This document shows positions 51,420 to 63,000 of a DNA stretch of 64,000 nt, in pieces. The position numbers and the translations under genes were made by a program. Origin of the DNA: Epiperipatus broadwayi (lineage: Eukaryota > Onychophora > Udeonychophora > Euonychophora > Peripatidae); NCBI GenBank assembly GCA_028023455.1, contig JAQFVV010012416.1, positions 729,001 to 793,000 on the forward strand. The letters are read 5' to 3'. The number at the start of each line of letters is the position of its first letter. Positions within the stretch are counted from its first letter, which is position 1. Below the pieces are notes generated by a model. It ran no database searches and was not told the DNA's origin. It saw only the letters and a list, made by a program, of their open reading frames with translations.

Positions 51420-51967
51420 TTAAGCAACAGAAAATCAGTCAGATAACGAACTCTGCTATATTTAATGAAATCTTTGCAGTGTTCTCGAAAATTATTTCTA
51501 GCAATGGAAGCCGATTCAGAGCGCAAAAGTGCTTTGACCAGAAGTAAAATATATAGGGGGAAGGGGGTATCAGAAAAGATATTTCTGAAAACTTGCCAAG
51601 TTGTGGTGCGGAGTTATCTTGGCTTGTTTTTCCTCTTCAAGGACATTCTGACCGCTTATTGGTTAATCAAAAGTGGTGCCAGAATTTTAAAAACTCTGAT
51701 TTATCAACATTACGAGGGGCGTTGTTTTATACCAGTAAAACAAAGTTGCTTTAATAGTCAACAAATATGAAAAACAAATATTATACACACCAAATCTTTG
51801 CTGCTGTTTATATATATAATTGTAGTACTATTAAAGTAAATTTTGCTTTTAATATTTATGACAAAATATTGCCATTAATATAAATCATTTCTAAATATAA
51901 TATATTTTAAATGCACGCAGATAAAACATTATAATTTATTGGGAGAAGTTAGAATAAACTGGCGACA

Positions 51968-51990
51968 AACGATCGCGACTGGCGATCGTT
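51968..51990. repeat. Perfect 9-bp inverted repeat, 5-bp spacer
   Basis: AACGATCGC and GCGATCGTT flank GACTG. Each arm contains a GATCG/CGATC core. In AT-rich DNA such a CG-rich palindrome is unlikely by chance and could be a dimeric binding site, but no factor can be named. Confidence 0.7.
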
Positions 51991-52057
51991 ATAATTTGAC
52001 CGCAGTACCTCGTTACTTAATTCATCCACATGCCCTCGGGCAGATAACTTTAAATAC

Positions 52058-52066
52058 TATATAAAC
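52058..52066 (+). promoter_or_regulatory. Candidate TATA box
   Basis: TATATAAAC lies in the CpG-enriched block, with an initiator-like ATCATCG whose A (52089) is about 31 bp downstream. TATA words are common in AT-rich DNA, so the call depends on the local composition only. Confidence 0.25.
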
Positions 52067-52600
52067 AAGCAGTAATCATTTGATAATCATCGCCAACAAC
52101 AAAACACAGCGGATTTTGCGCAAACTACAATATAAATAAGTAATGACCATATGTTTAACAAACCGTTATTCACGCACACACACACAAATTTTCGAAACAA
52201 TTATTTTAACAAAAGTGCTCGTAGTTCCTATTGTAGACAATCGGAATATCGTTTAGATGGAAAGAGAAATGTCGAAAATATTTATTGCAATAAAAATCTT
52301 CGATATGATCTACAGATGTCTCGAAATTACGTCTTTTTATTTCCAGTTTTAGTAAAATACTCAAAAATATGAAACCAGTCATTTCTCTGGAAGACTTGTT
52401 CTTGATTATCAACTCCCTCTTTTTTCCTCCAAAGTTTCATATAGCTGGCAACTTTCCAAGTTCAACAGCTGGCATCTAGCCAACTCAGAGTGTGTCAGCT
52501 GCTCTGCCAATCATGTGATCTGGCATGGCAGAGGCTAAGCGTGCCCAGGGTCCAAAATGGCAGCTATCTAGGCGTGCAAATAACATCGGGGAGGGGAGGG

Positions 52601-53489
52601 TATTTTTTTTTCTTAAAATGCTAAGAAATAGAAAAATATATTTAAAATACAATGTACACACATACACTAAATATAAGTATGCGGTTTGTGTAGTAGCAAA
52701 ATGCTATTAATTCTATTATGAAAATTTTGATATTTTTCAGAATGAATAAAAAAAAAAAGAAATAATTGCAATAATTAAGATGATAACATTTTTTTAAAAA
52801 AATCCATGGATGTTAGAAAAAATAATATGCGAAGATTAAAGACAAGGTTCAAAAAGAAGCGACAACGTCAAAGCAAACCTATAGACAATACATGATCACT
52901 TATTATTGTAGACATTCTGTAAAAAGACATACAAGGCAAAACAATTCGACTACTTTCCCCACCATTTTTCACTCTGCTTTCTAAAAACATTACAACATCT
53001 GTCAACTAATTTAAAATAAAAGAATGTAAACAATCAAAACTGTCTTTAAAAAAAAAAAAGATTTAAACATTTTAATTAGTTACAATATTCTACAAAAAAA
53101 AAAAAACACTATATGGTCCACACACTCGTCAAACAATCCAACGCTTGAAAAAATATCCATATAAAATCTTAAAAGTGGAAAAAGAAATTTACTACAGTAT
53201 TATAATAATAGAAAAGCAAAACAAAAAACAAATTGTAAAGTGAAAGACAACCATAATAAAAATTAAATTTGAAAAGTATTTAATTTTGTTTGTTCCCTCC
53301 CTTAAAATATTTCAGTCACTCGCTGAGCTTTACAATAATCAACTACTGTAATAAATCTAACCCCTTCCAACTTCCATAAAGATAAATATTAAGAGAACTT
53401 TCAATATTAATTACTTATCAAATTACAATAATAAATCACCAGATGGCGCAATACAAAATAAAATATTTAAATACTGTAAAGTATCAAGA
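52601..53489. other. AT-rich non-coding stretch
   Basis: No gene; A-runs near 53050 and 53095. Composition returns to the AT-rich, CG-poor background. Confidence 0.45.
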
Positions 53490-56300
53490 ACATTTGTGGT
53501 TTGAGAAAAGGTTAGGAAGCATGAATGGATGGCGGCTATAGTGTATATGGCCACTGGAGATACTCAAACTATAATGGAGTGGAACAGTAGCATATATGAA
53601 TGCTTAGTTAAGAATAAACAGTCCCCCCCCCCCAAAAAAAAAGGAGGGGGGGTAATGGTTATAGGAGATATGAATGGGCATATTGAAGAAATTGATGATG
53701 TAGATTAACAAGAATGGACAGTTTTTGGAAAAAAATTGTGAGAGAGTGAATTTGAGCATTAGAAATTTGTCAAATATTTATGAGGTGCAATACATATAAG
53801 TTTATAAACAATATATTTTGCACAATGGATACGAATTAGTAGAGAAAGAGGGAATGAGAAAATACAAAAAATTAAAATGTTTGATAATGAAGAGAGAGTA
53901 TATAATAGTTATCATAATTTCTTTATAATACAAATGGTTAAGTAATGTGATGGAAAATAATAATAAAAGTAGAAAGGATAGTGAAAGATGTGAATGGATA
54001 ATGAATGATAAGTATAAATTAGAAGAGTATAAAATAAAAGCAGAAGTAATCATGGAAGTTTTGTTGGAGAAGAATATAAGGACTAGCATGGTGAAGTAGA
54101 AAAAGGGGCAAATAGGATTTTGGGTAAAAATATTCAGAAGAATAAAATTAATAGAAAAGTGAGAATTAGTAGAAGTATAAAAGAGAGGACAAAAGTATGC
54201 AGAGAATATAATTGTGCTATTAAAAACAAAAACAGTGAAAAAGATGTTAATATTAAAATGGGAAAAATATTTAAAAAAAAAAAAAAAGTTGGCGAAAATA
54301 GATTATTATAGAGAGATAATGAAATTAAATAGTAAATTATTGGAGGAGAGATGGGAGTAAAAAATTTCTAAAATATATTAAAAGAAGGAATGTAGAAGAA
54401 AGAGAAGTAGTAGTACTAAATGATGAGGAAAAAGAGGTACCTCGACAGAAGAATTAAGAGACAATCTTAAATAACTATGTAATGGATATAAAAAAGATGT
54501 TAGATGTGAATTATGGCACAAAAGACAGAATTTCCAGATAGGTGGAATAATACAAGAGTAATGCTATTATTTAAAGGAAAGGGTAAGGTCCATAGAAAGA
54601 TAAACAATTATAGATTGATAGTGGTAACATCAGTGTTATATAAAGTTTTTGCATATATGGTGGATTGAAGGGTGACAAAAAAATAAATAGTGGGAGAAAT
54701 GCAAGGTTTTAGAGTGGATACGCATAGAGGAGATAGTTTATTTGTAGTCACACAACTTAAAGACATGAGTAGGAATACAGGTAGAGTTATATATGGTCTT
54801 TATAGATATAGAGAAGGCATATGATAAGAGTAAATAAAGATAGATTATGGGTAAGTTTAGTAAATTTGGAAATGATTGGGGCTTTAATGGATCTTATTAA
54901 GAGATTTTATGAAAATAATTACTATACATATCAATTAAAAAATATATAATCAATTAAGAGTTAAAAATAGAGTGGGAATAAGGCAAGAATTCCCTATGTC
55001 ATCTATTTTGATTTTGTTATATTTGAGAGAAATGGAAAGAGCAATAAAAAGACTAGAAAGAGGGGTAGAGATACCATTAATAGATGGCAAAGGAGTGTAT
55101 ACATTATCAGGTCTTTTATTTGCTGATGATATCTTCTTATGCACAGAGAGTTGGAAAGATATGGAAGTTATGCTGAAGCCATGCGCAAGGATGGGTGATA
55201 AAGAGATGGGGATTAAATTTAGCGAATAAAAATCAAACGTACTGATGACAAATGCTGGGGGAAGAGAAGAGAAAGAATTTTTATTGGAGAATATAAAGTT
55301 AAATATGATCAATAAGTACGACTATTTGAGAATCGTTTTAAGTAATCAGAGAAATTGCTTGGATGAATGGGACAAAAAATTGATAAATGAAGCAAAGAAA
55401 AGCAAGGGTCTGATAAAGAAATTAACAGTTTTCATATAATAAATATGATGTAGCAAGAATTGTACGGAAGGGAATGGCAGTAGTAGAGTTAATTTATGGT
55501 AACAATGCATTGTGTGTTAGTAAAAGGGTGTTAGATTACTTAGAAAAAGTATCAAGAGAAGTAAGAAGGCATGCATTAGATACAGATATGTGGATGCAAA
55601 GGAGATAATTCAAGGAGAAAATGGAATGATCAAGTTTGAGAAATGCAAAAAGCAAAATGAAAATGTTCAGTAAATTGCAGTTTATGGATAATAAGAGAAT
55701 AGCCAAAATAGTATTTAATTGGATTGAGAGTAAAGGTCAGGCAGCAAGTTGGCTCAGAAAGGTAGTAGGGTATGCAGAAGATTTGGATAAAGAATTTATG
55801 TCAGTATACTTTTATACAAAAGGTGGGATGATTGTGCTAGAAGAATTGTTAAGTGTAATAGTGACAAGGAATGGGATAGAAGAATAGATGCTATAATAAA
55901 GAATAAGGAATTAGAGAGATGGAGAAATAGTACGAAGAATAAACAGTTTAAATATATATAGAAGTAAACAATATTGGGTGGGAGTTAATTTACGATAATA
56001 GCAAGGAAAGTAGTTTACTGTTTAAGACTCAAACAGAATCATTTAGCAACAAGGAAATATACAAATAAATGGAGGAGTGTGGGTGATTTAGTCTGCAAAT
56101 TATGTAAGGCAGGCATGAAAAATATTAGGCATCTGCTAATTGAATGTAAATGTTTACAAGCAGAAAGGATACAAATAATGAAGTTGTGGGAGAATAAATA
56201 TAAACAAAGTGATTATACAGAAAGTGAGTTCTTTGTTTTTATTTTGGGTTTGGAAAAAGATATAGGGGATATCTAGATATAAAGGCCAAAGTTAATCTAT
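53490..56300 (+). pseudogene. LINE family B copy B3: endonuclease, reverse transcriptase, zinc knuckle
   Basis: This is the most complete family B copy. An APE-type endonuclease trace starts with AAIVYMATGDTQTIMEW (about 53530), then VIGDMNGHIEEID (from 53652, the GDxN catalytic motif). A lysine-rich linker follows, then RT blocks FPDRWNNTRVMLLFKGKGK (54531), GFRVDTHRGDSLF and GIRQEFPMS (54972). An intact catalytic SGLLFADDIFLC follows near 55110. The C-terminal region (FMDNKRIAKIVFNW near 55680) leads to CKLCKAGMKNIRHLLIEC (56094-56147), an intact zinc knuckle. Similarity stops near 56290 without the 3' UTR seen in B1 and B2. A C9A9G-type low-complexity tract interrupts the endonuclease, and many stops and frameshifts are present. 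Confidence 0.85.
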
Positions 56301-57139
56301 TTGCTGCAATTTATACATACATGATTTAAGAATAATTGACACAAAAAAGAGTGAACAAACATTGAAATGGATTATTATATAATATACAAGTATATAAAAA
56401 ATATATATGGCAACAAACATCTTGAATATCCACTATGAAAATATACAAAATGCATGTGTGTACTATTATCTTTTACCAAAAATAAAAATAATAATAATTC
56501 ATTATTAAATGCATTAGTCATTAACTAATGAAAAAAAAAAAATGTTTAAGTAAAATATTTACCAGATGGATATTTCTGAATCTAGATAAAATTGTTCTGC
56601 ATTCACAATAAATAAATTGAAAACTTAATACTTTTAGATGGGATTCTGAAAATAATTCAATGCCATTTAAAAAAGGTGGGGAGAAATATAACTACAATAT
56701 ATATCCACTTTCATTCATTTTGGATACTGATGCAAAAAAATTTCCAGAAAGATAAGCAAAACAATCTTTAAATAGCCTAATACAGAGCAAAGGCTTTTTC
56801 AACAATAACTTAAATCATAAAGGTAAAGGATTGACCATCAAACTTGCCAAGAGCCAGATGATGAGATTTTAAGTAATTTGTTGTCCATTTACTGACTATC
56901 GGATGATGAATTTGGTTGACAATTTATTGGTTAACCAAAAAAAATCTAATCTAAAAAAAATTGTCCTGTCCATTCAAAATTTAAGCAAGTCATGGATAGT
57001 CAAGGCAAGTAAATATACTACCCATTACACCATGAGGTCTTGAAATTATTTATTATATTAAACCATTAGCCAAATTGGATTTAATACAATAGGAAACCTT
57101 AAAAGAATCATATTCTCTTTTTATATATACAAATTTGGC
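56301..57139. other. Non-coding stretch between two LINE copies
   Basis: No gene; AT-rich, with the SINE-like trace listed separately. Confidence 0.45.
56985..57042 (-). repeat. tRNA-like SINE fragment
   Basis: The minus strand reads ACCTCATGGTGTAATGGGTAG, a good A-box context, and about 48 nt later ATTTTGAATGG, a poor B box. Spacing fits a tRNA head. No A-tail or target-site duplication is visible. Confidence 0.33.
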
Positions 57140-60000
57140 TTTAAAAACTGCAGAAAATAAATTTGCTGTTAACTAAGAAGAGAACCCTTGATTCTTCTTG
57201 GATGCCTTGAAAGAACCAAGTAGGAAAAATTCCTACTATCCATTCCATACATTATTGTCATTGCCGAGTCATTATGTGATTATTCATATAGTATACAAAT
57301 ATGAATGGGCAGGCTGCTTACAAACACGCATTCTATCTCTGGGTTTTTCTTCATCATGATCTTTGTTCTCAGTTGCGTGATATCTCTCAACTACAATCAG
57401 TTATTTTCTAATAGATATTTATAATCATGACAAACAAAAATAAATCATGCCCTTAATTCCAGGAGTCAGCCCAGGCAACAGTTGGTGGCTGAAGGTGCTA
57501 AGAATCTTCTGGTTGTGAACAAAGTCTGCCATTTCTATTTAGGTACTTACAACTGCAAATCACTTTCAAGTGAAGGAACATTGCAAGAATTGGAATGGAT
57601 TTTGTGAAAGAAAAAAAGATAAGAAGATAACTGAATTAAAAAGTGGACATTACAAAGGCACAATCACTGGAAATAAGTGAAAGAACAATATTATGGAAAT
57701 TGATAGTGTATTGGACAGAGTTCCAAGATTAGTTATTCAACTTAATAGCAGTTACCAAATGGAGATAATTCAGGTTTTTAAGACCAACAAGTTCTCTTAA
57801 TGAAAGAGAGATTTGTATATGGATGTGAAAAAGACTTTTAATCAGACCAAATAACATTTTAAAATTGTAATATTAAAATTGGGAAACAATTGAAAGATGA
57901 AAGTGCTGTAGGTAAATTTGATTATGGTGATAGAAATGAGAGAGGACAAAGACTTGTGGAGTTTGCACATTTATTTAAGAAAAATGTTAAACAGAAATGA
58001 ACATGGAAGCATGTAATTTAAGTAAAACAATATTCATAGTTGATATTCCTAATTTTCAGAAACATTCCAATGAATTTAAATTAAGTAAAACAATATTCAT
58101 AGTTGATATTCCTAATTTTCAGAAACATTCCAATGAATTTAAATTAGAAGTGTAAATCGTTTTTAAATATTAACAGATTTGAAGAAAATCAATAAGAAGA
58201 TAACTGACACTTTTAAAAACTGCAACAAAGATAGCTGGTAAAAAAATAGCAATTGGACCAGTAAAATTTCTATTGAGACAAGATAATTTATGAAGGAAAA
58301 AAGGAATATGAAAAAAATATATAAATGATGCATTAAAAAGGATTGAATATGCAGAATTTTGTAAAGTGATGTGAAAAATAATTGATAATGATATAAGAAA
58401 GTATTGTGAACTAGCAAAAAAAAACTATAGAAGAGAATAAGTCTCAAGAATATAAAACAATGTCTTTATATTGATGTCACAAAAATGTGTAGAAGAGTTC
58501 TATCAAGAATTATATAGAAATAAAGAACCAAGAAAAATATCTCCTATAACTACTATATCTTCTGAAATGGCCAGGATTTTAAATGAAGAAGTGAAACATA
58601 CAATTAAATTTATAAAGAAGGGAAAAACTCCAGGTAATGATGGAATTATAGATATCTTAAAAGAAGCAGATAAAATAGAAAAAATTTTGGCAAAGTTATA
58701 TATCAAAGTATAAATTATAAAGATGTACCAGAAGATTGCAAGAATGCAATATTAATTTTATATATTTAAAAAAGGTAATAAAGAAGATATTAAAAATTAT
58801 AGACCTTTCAGTCTTTTATCAGTTCTATACAAAATTTTTACCAAAGTAATTACATTTCATCTACAGTGAACTTTGGATTTTAACGAAACAAAAGAACAAG
58901 CTGGATTTAAAAGTGGTTTTAGTACAATGAATCATATCCAAATATTGAGAGAAGTTATTAAAAGGACCAAAGAATATCAATTGCCATTGTGCTTTGGATT
59001 TGCAGATTATGAAAAGGAATTTGATTCTATAAGTATTTCTTCAGTGATCATCAAAGTATAGACCCAGGATATTGGCATATACTGAAGCATATTTATATAA
59101 ATTCAACAGTAACAAAATGATACTGAAAAGATTAACATCAAGAGTATATGCTACTGACTCTATATCTCCAAAACTTTTTACAGCAGTTTTACAATAAGTA
59201 TTGCGTGGGTTAAAATGAAAAATTAAGCAATAAAAGTAAATGGAGATTATTTAAATCATCTAAATTTTGCAGATGATGAAGTTGTTTCACAATAATGCTT
59301 TAGAGCTTCAAAGAAATGTACAGAAGGGTTATCAGATGAAAGTAAGAAAGTAGAATTAAAAATAAATGTCAAAATGACTAAAGTAATGTTCAATGGATTT
59401 TTTCAAAAAAAGAAAATGAAGATTGATAATGATAAATTAGAACAGATAAAAACATAATGGATAGAATTAATCATAGTAATTAAACTTGGTTGGAGTGCTT
59501 TTGGTAGAAATAATTTAATATTAAAAGGAAACATGCCTATGCATTTGAAAATAAAGGTTTTTAATAAATGTGTTTCACCAATTCTTACTTACAGATCTGA
59601 GACTTGGACACTTAATAGAAGAGCAATACAGAGACTTCAGACCACTCAAAAAAGTACTGAGAGACGTATGTTAGGAGTAAAGAAAAGATGGGAAACAAAA
59701 TGCATAAATGTGACAACAAACAGGTGTTAAGTGACATCATTGAAAGAATTAAGAGACTGAAGTTGAGTTGGATTGAACACATTGTTAGAAGAGATGATAA
59801 TAGATGGGCAGTTGAAATTTTACTGGATTACAGAAGATTGTGAAAAAAGACTTAGAAAAAGACCACATGTGAGATGGGTGGATGAAATAAGGAGGTGTGC
59901 TAGGCGATGTGGAGAAGAGACTAGAAATCAGAGCAGATGGATTTAATTTGGAGACCTCCATCCTGCAGGGGATGACAATGGTTGAAAATGATGATTAACA
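57140..60000 (+). pseudogene. LINE family A (RTE-like), longest copy
   Basis: Order along the copy: 5' monomer-like region (57160-57345), then the endonuclease start LGTYNCKSLSSEGTLQELEW (near 57540). VGKFDYGDRNERGQRLVEFA (57905-57965) follows, then an abrupt jump past the rest of the endonuclease into the linker. RT blocks are [49 protein letters not shown], and FGFADYEKEFDS (58873-59061) with the first catalytic Asp retained. NFADDEVVF (near 59270) and INVKMTKVMFNGF follow. The C-terminal TTQKSTERRMLG, RRDDNRW and a GATGATTAA 3' end close it. Many frameshifts and stops; compared with the copy at 46.9 kb the end of the endonuclease is missing. Confidence 0.85.
58018..58143 (+). repeat. 63-bp perfect tandem duplication inside a LINE
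   Basis: Units 58018-58080 and 58081-58143 are identical (starting TTAAGTAAAACAATATTCAT, ending GAATTTAAA). They lie in the endonuclease-RT linker of the family A copy. Perfect identity within an otherwise decayed element means the duplication is much younger than the insertion. Confidence 0.93.
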
Positions 60001-63000
60001 TCAAAAATGCAATTTTGTACCTAACAATCAATAAAGCTTTATATTAAATATGTCCCCCCCAATAAACAGATAAATATAAATTGCATATAAAAATGGATTA
60101 TGGGAAATGCTAATTTTATACTTAACCAGATTCATATTGAAAACAGAACATATCAAAGGGTTAGTTATTCTGGAAATCATATGATATTTTAACACCGGAA
60201 GTAAGAATAGAGCTTCAACACATGAACATATTCAGTTAAAGCCATCAATTTGGTTAACCACGCTAAACATTGCACACTAAAAAAATTTAAATGCTCGCTA
60301 ATTTCATGAATCCAATTAGTCTCTGCACTGCTATGATTAACGAATAAGACAGTATTCAACAGAAAAAAAATCGTACTTTCTTATTAGCTAAAACTTGCTT
60401 TGTTACAGTTATATGAAATCTTTTTTTTTTTTAAGTTGAAAGTTGTTTTTTAAATTAAAATTAAGTTGTTTAGATGCTTATATAAATAAACTGTATAGAC
60501 TAAATACATAACTACTTTATATTAATTTCATCTACGAGACATTTTAAAACTGCTAATCTTTTTACGTTCTCTCCAATTCTCCCCACCCCTTCAATTGAAG
60601 ATAAAAATCTACTCAGCTATTTTTTCTTTTTATTATGTCTGACTGACCACACCCAAGTCAAAGAGTCAGATATTTTTATTTAATTTTCTCTGTCGTATGT
60701 CCTTTTCCATCTGTTACCTTTATACTCCCCCTCCCTATTTCTCTAGTTTATTTTTGTGACCTTTCAATCATTCAAGAAAATTTACGGTAAAAATTTGTTG
60801 CAGAAGCATAGCATTAGCTTACAAAAACCAAATTACAAATAATTTTTAAAATATCGTAATTTTGTAAAGCAAGTTTATGGATAGAGTTAAGATTAAATTG
60901 GGGGGGGGGGGGAAGTGTCCCTTATAATAATATATATACTTACAACGTATTCACTCACTTCTTTTCGTAAAATAAAATTTTTGCAGCATTTGCGACTGTT
61001 TTTAAAATCCTATATTTGTTTTCAAATTGTATTTTATAAAACATTTTTATTATTAATATGTCTATCTAGTCATCATCATTTCCTGGAAATTATAAAAATG
61101 ACCTTGTTCCAAAACGATATACACTGTTGTTGTTCTACTTTTTCTACTCCCAACTTTATTTGAATATCATACTTAACGATTGGATAACTCATAAAATAAG
61201 ACAATTTCAACCGAGTTGTTTACTCCCTGCGAAGGAGATGAATCAAATGTATACATACATCTGTTTGTTTTCTTCAAGACTACACTTCCCTAGAAATCAT
61301 TTGAATAATTGATTTGTTGATTGATCCAAGAAGATAAAAACCCATCAATTTTAAAGGAACTACTGGCACTGAAGTTATACATACTTTTCCACAATTTTAT
61401 ATTTCACCTCTATTTTCAGCTATGTAAAATCAGCAGCTTATATTTTAAAATGTAGACATTTTTTTTCCCCATTAAACCTGAATCTATATTTATTTTCATC
61501 AAATAGATCTATCATTATTACAAAGGGTGATAATATATATTCTTATCTAATTCTTTTGACTATATGAAATCAATCTATAGATTTCATCATAACCAGTTTA
61601 ACTGCAACTTTTAGTCCCATATACATCATAATAATGGTGGAATGCTCTAAAAATATTTGTTTTTGAATTCAATTCATAAATTTAGCATTAATCAAACTAA
61701 AAGCCTTATTGCATTTTGTAAAGAATAAATGAACTTTTTAAATGCAAGCATATCATTTATGTAAATTTCATCTGGAAACACCCAACATTCACAAATGCCT
61801 AAAATGTAGCCGAAAATAATTTGTGAACATCTGAAAATGTCCACAAATATCACCAATACTTTTGGCACCTTAAAAGATTATCAAACTTATTTTCTTGTTC
61901 TATGTCTCTGCCTTCAAGACTATATTATTATAGTATTTATTTTATTTTCCATTTTCAACTTTGATATTCCAGTCTCCAATTATTAAAGATATATGTATGT
62001 TGCCTGAAAAATTAGATCATTTTCTTCATTTACTTGAAATATGGAGGAAATTGCCAGTAATGCTGAATGAATTTATATACAATCAAATGTTATCAATTGG
62101 TTATTTAGAAAATTGATTATGAGAAAAATATTTTACTGTTCATAGTTTGAAAATTAGATGGTGCATTTGTTAGTAACTTTAAATCACATTAAATTAAAAT
62201 ATTCAAATTGCAATGATAATATTGCATCTTGAAGATTTTTCTTTCCTTTATTGTAACAAGGATAATCAAACAGAAAAATGACTCAATCTACTCTCATCAC
62301 AATCTAGGAAATATTTTTGGTTCTTCTTTTTTAATAGCTTATACCAATAAACTTAAATGACCAACTTCTAATACTAGCTTCATTCAGATTCATTAATTTT
62401 CTGAGAAAATATAATGATACAGTTTGGAATGATACTTTACTGTCAGTATGGCTATGAGTGTCATCAATAATTTATTTTAGTGTTGCTGCCAAATATTAGA
62501 ATAAAATATTAAGGCAATACGGAAACAGAAATGACACATATAAATTATAAATAAAATGAGAAGTATAATTAAGACATGAATAAGATATTACTTAGATCTG
62601 AGGTAGCTCATGTTAAAAAAAAAAGAGAGAAAATAATTCCAATCAATTTCCACATAGAAGCAACTTTCCCAATAATTGTCCTATTTTTTGGAAAGTTCTT
62701 GCCTCATATTTTTTACATATTTCTTTAGTTGTTCATAGATGTATTGCTTCAACCATTATCAGCCTATCATGCAATATTTCATATTGATTTCTATCATTTG
62801 TTAAAAGAGATCTTATACATCTAAATCAGACCAATTTTCAATCCAAAGTCTTCCTATCATATTCTCTACTCTTTAAATTCTCATAATTAATCTCCTTTTA
62901 CAATCATCTATTAAAATCTTTCTTCTTAATATCCTTTTTTTCTTTTCATAGTCTTATCATATCTGAAGCATATTTCCAATAACAACTTATCTTTCATATT

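Larger units (their letters stand above)
51420..52600 (+). promoter_or_regulatory. CpG-enriched block with promoter-like signals
   Basis: CG dinucleotides are far denser here than in surrounding DNA (for example GCCGATTCAGAGCGC, CGATCGCGACTGGCGATCG, GATTTTGCGCAAAC), which are otherwise CG-poor. Within it are an inverted CCAAT word (ATTGG near 51659), a perfect 9-bp inverted repeat at 51968-51990, a TATA-like TATATAAAC at 52058-52066 and an initiator-like ATCATCG about 31 bp downstream. Open frames at 51465-51770 and 52151-52372 have mixed composition, but I recognise neither. It could be the promoter and first exon of a host gene, or a GC-richer repeat. No repeat homology was seen. Confidence 0.33.

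Noticed and set aside
51465-51770. A 101-codon frame as a real protein gene
   Set aside because: No recognisable domain, no splice or signal evidence beyond the local composition, and the size is within what a less AT-rich patch would give by chance.
5230-60912. Recurring C8-C12 or G12 homopolymers (5233, 5680, 12567, 19084, 25013, 27408, 53623, 60900) as a regulatory or G-quadruplex signal
   Set aside because: They are isolated single runs without the four-tract spacing of a quadruplex and are better explained as simple-sequence slippage.
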